A stretch of DNA of 24,796 nucleotides from CAYYYW01 sp964476245 (lineage in GTDB: Bacteria > Patescibacteriota > Microgenomatia > UBA1406 > HO2-37-13b), in assembly GCA_964476245.1 (NCBI GenBank), contig CAYYYW010000017.1, forward strand, positions 1 to 24,796. Direction: 5' to 3'. The notes under the pieces are model-generated. The model saw only the letters and a program-made list of their open reading frames with translations, was not told the origin of the DNA and searched no databases. Of this stretch, positions 20,131-24,796 are shown in pieces. Position 1 is the stretch's first letter. Each line of letters opens with the position of its first letter. A program made the translations under genes and the position numbers.

Positions 20131-20490
20131 ATGGATCCTCGTCACCAACAACGAATTGAAATTATTCAAGAATTATATTCTTCTATTTTCTATAAAAATA
20201 AGAATGCCTCTAAAAAATCTAAACTTGTACTAAAAAACTATCACTTAATTGATAAAAAAATAGAAACGGTGGCTCCAAAATATCCCATTGAAAAAATTTC
20301 TAAGGTTGATTTATCCATCCTTAGGTTAGCCGTCTATGAATTAATTATTGAAAGAAAAGAACCACCAAGAGTAATTATTAATGAAGCGATTGAATTAGCT
20401 AAAGAATTGGCCGGAGAAAAATCGCCGGGATTTATCAATGCCGTATTAGGCAAAATATTCGTCACCGCTCAAACAAAAAGTCATGTTTAA
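20131..20490 (+). CDS. nusB: Transcription antitermination factor NusB
   Basis: 119 residues, all-helical family. The start is the ATG at 20131 (MDPRHQQRIEIIQELYS); a TTG 12 nt earlier is in frame but less likely. Family blocks are PIEKISKVDLSILRLAVYEL, VIINEAIELAKELAGEKSPGFINAVLGKI. NusB with NusE binds boxA RNA and supports antitermination in rRNA operons. It overlaps rnc by 8 nt, so the two are translationally coupled. The region upstream is a run of TATTTAATATTT-like words. Confidence 0.93.
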   Translation: MDPRHQQRIEIIQELYSSIFYKNKNASKKSKLVLKNYHLIDKKIETVAPKYPIEKISKVDLSILRLAVYELIIERKEPPRVIINEAIELAKELAGEKSPGFINAVLGKIFVTAQTKSHV

Positions 20491-21175
20491 TTCATCAAGG
20501 CTTGAAGAATTAATAGGCGTTTCGTTTAATAATAAAAAGCTATTAGAAAATGCTTTTATTCATCGCTCTTATCTTAATGAAAATAAACTTTTTAGACATT
20601 GCTCCAATGAAAAATTAGAATTTTTAGGCGATAGTGTTTTATCCCTAATTACCTCTATATATCTTTATCAAAAATATCCGGAACTTCATGAAGGTGAGTA
20701 CACCAATATTAAAGCCGTTATAGTTAAAACCGAAAGTTTATACAAGATGGCTGAAAAGCTTCAATTGGGTCAATACCTTTATCTTTCTAAAGGAGAAAAA
20801 AGAAACAACGGCAGAAAGAACCAATCAATTTTAGCCGATTGTTTTGAAGCTCTTATCGCCGCTATTTTTCTGGATCAGGGCTTTGAGTCAACCCAGCGGT
20901 TTATAGCAAAGTTTTTATTCGGGAAAGAATTAGATGACATTGTAAAAAATCGTCTTTATTCATCTTCAAAAAATACGCTTCAGGAATATCTCCAAGGTAG
21001 ATATAAAAAATTACCGGATTATAGAATTATTACCGAGTCCGGTCCGGAACACAAGAAAAAATATAGTATCTGCGTTTTTTTAAGAAATAAAAAAATTGGC
21101 TATGGCATGGGCAAGTCGAAAAAAGAAGCAGAAGAAAAAGCGGCATTAGATGCTTTACAAAAATTAGGAATTTAG
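20483..21175 (+). CDS. rnc: Ribonuclease III
   Basis: 230 residues. The RNase III signature NEKLEFLGDSVL (about 42-53) holds the catalytic acidic residues. The second acidic cluster is ADCFEALIAAIFLDQG (Asp119, Glu122). A C-terminal double-stranded-RNA-binding domain runs from NTLQEYLQG to KSKKEAEEKAALDAL. It processes rRNA precursors and long hairpins. The palindromic elements in this window could form RNA hairpins of 12-19 bp, mostly too short for efficient RNase III cutting. Neighbours: nusB (overlap) and rpsP. Confidence 0.95.
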   Translation: MFNSSRLEELIGVSFNNKKLLENAFIHRSYLNENKLFRHCSNEKLEFLGDSVLSLITSIYLYQKYPELHEGEYTNIKAVIVKTESLYKMAEKLQLGQYLYLSKGEKRNNGRKNQSILADCFEALIAAIFLDQGFESTQRFIAKFLFGKELDDIVKNRLYSSSKNTLQEYLQGRYKKLPDYRIITESGPEHKKKYSICVFLRNKKIGYGMGKSKKEAEEKAALDALQKLGI

Positions 21176-21181
21176 TTATAA

Positions 21182-21208
21182 TTGTTACAATCGTTGTACA
21201 TTTATAAT
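21182..21208 (+). promoter_or_regulatory. Candidate rpsP promoter TTGTTA-15-TATAAT
   Basis: TTGTTA (21182-21187) and TATAAT (21203-21208) in the rnc-rpsP gap. The 15-nt spacer is short. A transcript from here would open with the hairpin element that starts at 21209. An alternative TAAAAT box (21257-21262), partly formed by the 3' arm of that element, lies 5 nt before the rpsP ATG. Confidence 0.45.
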
Positions 21209-21257
21209 AAACCTACGCGGTTAAAGAGGGTGTCACCACGAAAAAATCGCGTAGGTT
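21209..21257. repeat. AAACCTACGCGGTT hairpin element in the rpsP leader
   Basis: The 5' arm AAACCTACGCGGTT (21209-21222) is identical to the one inside pheS. The 3' arm (21245-21257) pairs with it apart from one G-U-type change. The 22-nt loop matches the pheS loop at 16 of 22 positions and keeps TGTC-R-CCACG. It lies upstream of the rpsP start, the only full non-coding copy in the window. Confidence 0.8.
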
Positions 21258-21267
21258 AAAATATATT

Positions 21268-21510
21268 ATGGCAGTCAAAATCAGATTAATGAGATTTGGT
21301 AAAAGAAATGACCCTAAATATAGAATAATCGTCATAGAAGAAGGCAAAAAAAGAGAAGGAAAGTATATAGAAAAAATTGGATTTTATGATCCAATGCCAA
21401 ACCCCCATGTTCTTAAAATAGATCAACAAAAATTACAGAATTGGTTAAAAAAAGGAGCTCAAACCTCTAACGGTATGAACAAATTACTAAAATCATGGAA
21501 ACATTTTTAA
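21268..21510 (+). CDS. rpsP: 30S ribosomal protein bS16
   Basis: 80 residues. The start MAVKIRLMRFGKRNDPKYRIIVIE and the block YIEKIGFYDPMPNP are diagnostic of bS16, an assembly protein of the 30S body. KIDQQKLQNWLKKGAQTSN is the conserved C-terminal helix. It overlaps the downstream KH-domain gene by 16 nt, matching the common rpsP-khpA order. Expression probably passes through the hairpin element just upstream. Confidence 0.96.
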   Translation: MAVKIRLMRFGKRNDPKYRIIVIEEGKKREGKYIEKIGFYDPMPNPHVLKIDQQKLQNWLKKGAQTSNGMNKLLKSWKHF

Positions 21511-21743
21511 CTTATCTCTTATCAAAAATTGTCGAAAAACCCAAAGTGATTACCGTAGAAAAAATTGAAGATGAGCAATCAATAACTTTAAATCTAAAAT
21601 TAGATCAAAGCGATCTTGCTCAGGTAATTGGAAAAAAGGGTAGAACAATACAAGCTTTAAGAACTCTTTTATATACTTATCTTTCTAAAAAAGATCTTAA
21701 AAATAAAAAAGTATTTTTAAAAGTTGAAGAAAACAGGCTATAA
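21495..21743 (+). CDS. khpA: KH-domain RNA-binding protein (KhpA-like)
   Basis: 82 residues made of a single KH domain with the RNA-binding loop VIGKKGRTIQALRTLL (G-x-x-G as G-K-K-G). The size and the place after rpsP fit KhpA, which acts with KhpB in RNA binding and cell-division control in Gram-positive bacteria. The ATG lies inside the end of rpsP. The stop overlaps the stop of the convergent pilO-like gene by 6 bp (CTATAA), so there is no room for a terminator between them. Confidence 0.88.
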   Translation: METFLTYLLSKIVEKPKVITVEKIEDEQSITLNLKLDQSDLAQVIGKKGRTIQALRTLLYTYLSKKDLKNKKVFLKVEENRL

Positions 21744-22427
21744 CGTAAACGGATTTTGTTTCGTTGGGTACTCAATTTCCCTAAACTCTCCTTCAGCCGT
21801 AGAGATGTTAGACACCGATTCTATTTCCTGACTGATTTCTTTAATCTTTTCCCTTGTTTTTTTATCAACCATTAAATTGCTTAATTGTTGTAAATCTTTT
21901 ATGTCTTTTGTATAAAAATTAAGGCTAAGGGATGTTTTAAAATTTCCGGGTGAAAATGTTATTTCGTCCATGGTAATTAACCGACCACCTTTGTACTGAT
22001 AGCTTTCTAAAAATTTAAGAAAGGAATCAGGTGTTCCCTCTCCCTCAACTTTTATGATAATTTTATCTTTGGATTTTTCATAAAGTTTAATAGAATAAGA
22101 AACAATTCTAAATCCCGTTTTAGCTGAAATACTTTCTAAAGTTGAAAATATGGAAAAATAGTCCTCGTTCCCCGGTATAAGACTGTTTAATGTTTGAACT
22201 AAATAACTGCTTTCTTTAGGATCGATAGAAGAAATAATCGATTGCTTTTTGATTAATTGATTTATGTCTTGTTCTAAAAGCTTAATTTTTTCCTGATAAT
22301 CATAATAATTTTTTAGCTGGAGGGGAATAAAAAAAATAATTATCGCCAGAAAAAGAACAAACACCACTATAAAAAGAATATTTTCCTTGGCTAATCGTAA
22401 AGTATAAATGTCAATTGTTTTTTTCAT
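21738..22427 (-). CDS. pilO: PilO-like type IV pilus alignment-complex protein
   Basis: 229 residues. A short cytosolic start, one transmembrane helix (about 17-36), then a coiled coil (YQEKIKLLEQDINQLIKKQ) and an alpha/beta ferredoxin-like region with the GTPDSFLKFLE pattern seen in PilO proteins. The C-terminal tail is polar. PilO pairs with PilN to link the inner-membrane platform to the pilus machinery. Sequence identity in this family is low, so the call rests on topology and gene order (pilM-pilN-pilO). It starts 41 nt after pilN, behind a repeat that ends 2 nt before the ATG. Confidence 0.75.
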   Translation of the reverse strand: MKKTIDIYTLRLAKENILFIVVFVLFLAIIIFFIPLQLKNYYDYQEKIKLLEQDINQLIKKQSIISSIDPKESSYLVQTLNSLIPGNEDYFSIFSTLESISAKTGFRIVSYSIKLYEKSKDKIIIKVEGEGTPDSFLKFLESYQYKGGRLITMDEITFSPGNFKTSLSLNFYTKDIKDLQQLSNLMVDKKTREKIKEISQEIESVSNISTAEGEFREIEYPTKQNPFTL

Positions 22428-22428
22428 A

Positions 22429-22472
22429 GTTCGATTTCACTCACTATGATCCTGAGCTTGCCGAAGGATCAT
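22429..22472. repeat. Start-codon-adjacent repeat plus GATCC palindrome between pilN and pilO
   Basis: GTTCGATTTCACTCACTA (22429-22446) begins 2 nt from the pilO start codon and matches 16 of 18 bases at 23043-23060, which has the same position before pilN. Next to it is the palindrome ATGATCC...GGATCAT (22446-22472) with core CTGAGCTTGCCGAAG. The palindrome contains the pilN stop codon (TGA, 22469-22471). Confidence 0.7.
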
Positions 22473-23041
22473 GGCTCCATAATAGGCAGGGTTTTAAACT
22501 TCCCTTTTAATGATAATTGATAATTTTTAATTTTTGTTTCTGACAGATTAATCGACTGAAGGGTAAGGTCATCAAAAATGTTTAGAAATTCTTCATTTTC
22601 AAGATTAGACAAGGAATTATACAAATCTTCATAATTGGAAAAGCTTAAAGCAAACTCCACTATTTTTTGGTTATCGTATTTTATAGAGCTTATATCTGCC
22701 GATTCAGTTGACACTGGCAGATAGGTTTTCAGAATACGATAATAAGGCAGAAAATTTACATCCTTTTTTAGGATATTATTAAAAAGACTACTTTTTTCAT
22801 TGAAGTAAATAATTTGTTTTTCGACGTCTTTTTTTAAAATTAACTGGTTAAGATAGTCCTCTTTTTTTGATAACAATGATTGATGCTGACTCTTTATCTT
22901 TTGGTAAACAACAAAAAGGCTTAATAATATAAAAATAGTAACAATTCCCAACAAAGTAGTTATTTTCCTAAATAGGTTAAAAAACTTTTCTTTTTTTTGA
23001 TAATCTTTTTTTTTTGACAATAAATTGATATATTTTTTCAT
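22469..23041 (-). CDS. pilN: PilN-like type IV pilus protein
   Basis: 190 residues. It begins MKKYINLLSKKK, close to the INLLP motif by which PilN docks into PilM. One transmembrane helix (about 29-46) is followed by a coiled coil and a periplasmic-type alpha/beta domain. The last codons (M-E-P-stop) run into a GATCC palindrome, which may have altered the C-terminus. The start is 44 nt after the pilM stop, behind the TTCACTCAC repeat. Identification rests on the N-terminal motif, topology and place between pilM and pilO. Confidence 0.78.
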   Translation of the reverse strand: MKKYINLLSKKKDYQKKEKFFNLFRKITTLLGIVTIFILLSLFVVYQKIKSQHQSLLSKKEDYLNQLILKKDVEKQIIYFNEKSSLFNNILKKDVNFLPYYRILKTYLPVSTESADISSIKYDNQKIVEFALSFSNYEDLYNSLSNLENEEFLNIFDDLTLQSINLSETKIKNYQLSLKGKFKTLPIMEP

Positions 23042-23042
23042 G

Positions 23043-23071
23043 GTTCGACTTCACTCACCACAGTTGTGGTT
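23043..23071. repeat. Start-codon-adjacent repeat before pilN
   Basis: GTTCGACTTCACTCACCA (23043-23060) begins 2 nt from the pilN ATG and overlaps a short hairpin ACCACA-GT-TGTGGT (23057-23070). It shares 16 of 18 bases with the element before pilO. Neither gene has a Shine-Dalgarno elsewhere. Confidence 0.65.
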
Positions 23072-23085
23072 CAATAAACTCCTGT

Positions 23086-24132
23086 TTATAAATTAGCTCC
23101 AATTGATGAAATAAATAACGGCAGATCGTTTTTTACAAAATCAGTAGTATTACTTTTTATGAAATGCGGATACATGTCTAAAATTTTTACTTCAATCCCC
23201 AAGGAATTAGAAAGTTTTTTTTCAAATGAATTAATTTTAAACCCTTCACCAAAAATAAAAATATTATTAACAGTATTATTAAATTTATTTTTAGCCGATG
23301 TAATAAATTTTTCTAATTCTGAAACAAATTCTTTATAGGGCGCAGATAGGGCCAAACTTAGATCATGCGAAGATAGTTTTTCAGATTCAGATTCTTGATC
23401 AGAAAATCCCATAGTTTCTAATAATTTGTTTATGTCTTCTTGTTTTAGATTATAGTTTGCCTGAATATCTTTTATAAAGATATTAAAACCTAAAGAATAG
23501 TTATAAATTTCCAGAGGTAAGCTAGTTAAAGAATTAAACAAATACAATGATGTTGATCGATAGCCAAAATTGATAAATAGTATTGAGGATTGCTCATTTT
23601 TTTGACCCAAGAAAATTTCTGAAATTAAACGCAGCGTGGAACTTGTTTCGTTTTCAATTTTTTCCGGTATTAAACCACTCATTTCCGCTATTTTTATTAC
23701 TTTGTCTATATTGGAATTTTCTGCGGCTACTAAAAGAATAGTTAATTTTTTATTTATTTTGTCTTCGTCCAATATTTGCAAATCTAAACTTAGTTTTTCT
23801 ATGGGAAGCGGAATCAACTGATCTGCCTGATATTTTATAGCAGAAAATAATTCTTTTTCTGTTAAAAGGGGCATCTCAAGAATTTTTGAGTAACTTTGAC
23901 TGTCGGGAATAACTATATTAACGTTCTTTTTTTTTATTCCAGCATCCTTTATAAGTGTTTGCAATTGAGAAGATAATTTCTCATATTCAATAATAGCGCC
24001 TGTAGTATAAAAATTAGTTGAAAGCTCACTGTACGCTATAGACTTGGCTAAATATTTGTCTTTTTTTTTCTCAATGTCAGCGATTTTGATATATTTTTCA
24101 CCTAAATCTAGGGCAAACGCAGTATCGGACAT
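23086..24132 (-). CDS. pilM: Type IV pilus assembly ATPase-like protein PilM
   Basis: 348 residues of the actin/FtsA-like fold. It opens FALDLGEKYIKIADI (phosphate-1 loop), with the SHS2-type insertion around LEMPLLTEKELFSAIKYQADQLIPLP, a very typical PilM block. The second nucleotide loop is ILFINFGYRSTSLYLF, and IFIFGEGFKINSF is the adenosine motif. PilM sits at the cytosolic face and recruits PilN through its INLLP tail. First of the pilM-pilN-pilO set. It follows a prepilin gene on the same strand by 77 nt with no obvious terminator. Confidence 0.92.
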   Translation of the reverse strand: MSDTAFALDLGEKYIKIADIEKKKDKYLAKSIAYSELSTNFYTTGAIIEYEKLSSQLQTLIKDAGIKKKNVNIVIPDSQSYSKILEMPLLTEKELFSAIKYQADQLIPLPIEKLSLDLQILDEDKINKKLTILLVAAENSNIDKVIKIAEMSGLIPEKIENETSSTLRLISEIFLGQKNEQSSILFINFGYRSTSLYLFNSLTSLPLEIYNYSLGFNIFIKDIQANYNLKQEDINKLLETMGFSDQESESEKLSSHDLSLALSAPYKEFVSELEKFITSAKNKFNNTVNNIFIFGEGFKINSFEKKLSNSLGIEVKILDMYPHFIKSNTTDFVKNDLPLFISSIGANL

Positions 24133-24209
24133 ATAATTTCAGTATGAAGGAAAGTCGTTAGAAAGTCAAGAGAAATTGTTTTAAGTAAGAGGTTCGGACA
24201 GAGACTATG

Positions 24210-24788
24210 TCAATAGCTTTTTAATTTGATCTTAGTCTGATAATCAAGCGAGGCTTTTTCTTCATGACGGGTTGATGTACCTGCTTGAGAAACAGTAAAA
24301 GAAACGCTAACAATTGGCGGGCTAAAAACAGAGGTACGCATACAGCTCAAATCAAAACTGCTTACCGAAACTTTTTCGTTGGTAAGCAAATAGGGGTCAG
24401 GACTAATAATGGCAGAACGAGAAGCAATTTTATTAGTAGCCACCTCAAAATAAAAATATCTTCCGTCTAAATCTTTAAAATACATGATGGGGAAAGGAAG
24501 AGAAGTAGTAAAATTTGAGGGAGTACCGGAACCGGATTTTGTTGAACAAACTTCTGTTGATAATCCTGGGTCGGAATAAATTGCGTAAGCCCTGTTTTTT
24601 ATAATATCTTGCATGACGTTTAGGGTATAATCACCATTCCTCTTTACTTCCTGTAAGATATAGATTCTAGACTGGGCTTGAAGGTTAAGAAAAAAAAGGC
24701 CAAAAATTACCGGTAAAGAAATAGCGATCACGCCTATAACAATAACTAATTCAATTAAAGTAAAGCTTTTGTTTATTGTTATACCCAT
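24210..24788 (-). CDS. Type IV prepilin-like (pseudopilin) protein
   Basis: 192 residues. A short leader MGITINKS precedes FTLIELVIVIGVIAISL, the class III signal recognised by prepilin peptidase, with Glu at +5. The residue before the cleavage site is Ser8 where most prepilins have Gly. After the hydrophobic helix comes a globular domain with two Cys (near residues 81 and 149) that may form a disulfide. Size and the NVMQDI / LNLQAQSRI region recall minor pilins (PilV/PilW/GspJ type). The ATG is only 8 nt from the window end and no upstream stop is visible, so a slightly longer N-terminus cannot be excluded, although the leader length is normal. Confidence 0.82.
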   Translation of the reverse strand: MGITINKSFTLIELVIVIGVIAISLPVIFGLFFLNLQAQSRIYILQEVKRNGDYTLNVMQDIIKNRAYAIYSDPGLSTEVCSTKSGSGTPSNFTTSLPFPIMYFKDLDGRYFYFEVATNKIASRSAIISPDPYLLTNEKVSVSSFDLSCMRTSVFSPPIVSVSFTVSQAGTSTRHEEKASLDYQTKIKLKSY

Positions 24789-24796
24789 CTTTAAGG

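Noticed and set aside
24190..24209. GGACAGAGACTATGTC near the prepilin 3' end as another GTAGGGACAGA palindrome
   Set aside because: Only the GGACAGA word matches; arms are short and mismatched, so it is not counted as a family member.

Overview
The window is AT-rich, gene-dense DNA from a small-genome bacterium. Several traits point to the Candidate Phyla Radiation (Patescibacteria), perhaps the Microgenomates side; this placement is inference. The traits are trimmed housekeeping proteins (trigger factor with no PPIase domain, ThrRS with no TGS domain, PheT with no OB-fold tRNA-binding domain), PilM/N/O-type pilus genes, almost no Shine-Dalgarno sequences, and many start codons only 5-9 nt after a TATAAT-like box. 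UGA is used as a stop (rplT, recG, pilN, prepilin gene), so the UGA-Gly code of Gracilibacteria/SR1 is excluded.

Layout. 1-2973: a gene cut by the window edge, tRNA-Lys, a six-helix membrane protein, a divergent SHMT-family enzyme, then tRNA-His and tRNA-Arg among palindromic repeats with a truncated tRNA-Arg-like remnant. 2974-5250: a membrane-anchored methyltransferase resembling FAM173, two tandem paralogous glucosaminidase-like exported proteins (the second behind a strong promoter and a terminator-like hairpin), tRNA-Leu and a small unknown gene. 5325-8533: PPIase-less trigger factor, a conserved-looking unknown gene, mtaB, tRNA-Val and a tiny secreted Cys-rich protein. 8534-8964: repeat-bearing non-coding DNA. 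8965-15069: the classical operon thrS-infC-rpmI-rplT-pheS-pheT. 15097-17721: class A penicillin-binding protein, convergent with pheT. 17739-21743: a 37-residue membrane peptide, recG, rpmF, nusB, rnc, rpsP and a KH-domain gene. 21738-24788, minus strand: prepilin, pilM, pilN, pilO.

The most interesting signal is a set of short palindromic elements, several inserted in frame inside essential genes. pheT carries two almost identical 28-bp palindromes and recG a third, all read in the same phase (V-G-x5-S-L). pheS carries a 93-nt (31-codon) insertion flanked by a 9-bp direct repeat, splitting a Cys-x2-Cys pair of motifs, and its inner 50-nt hairpin (14-bp stem, conserved 22-nt loop) recurs in the leader of rpsP. 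thrS carries an in-frame tandem of the octamer AACGTTNN, and a related GTTAACNN array sits between pheS and pheT. This resembles the Rickettsia palindromic elements in concept, but the families here are different and concentrate in aminoacyl-tRNA synthetase genes.

The second theme is expression: TATAAT boxes placed exactly where transcription would start at the A of ATG (leaderless mRNAs), a symmetric 17-bp bidirectional promoter between the penicillin-binding protein gene and the recG operon, and one conspicuous exception with a 50-nt hairpin leader.
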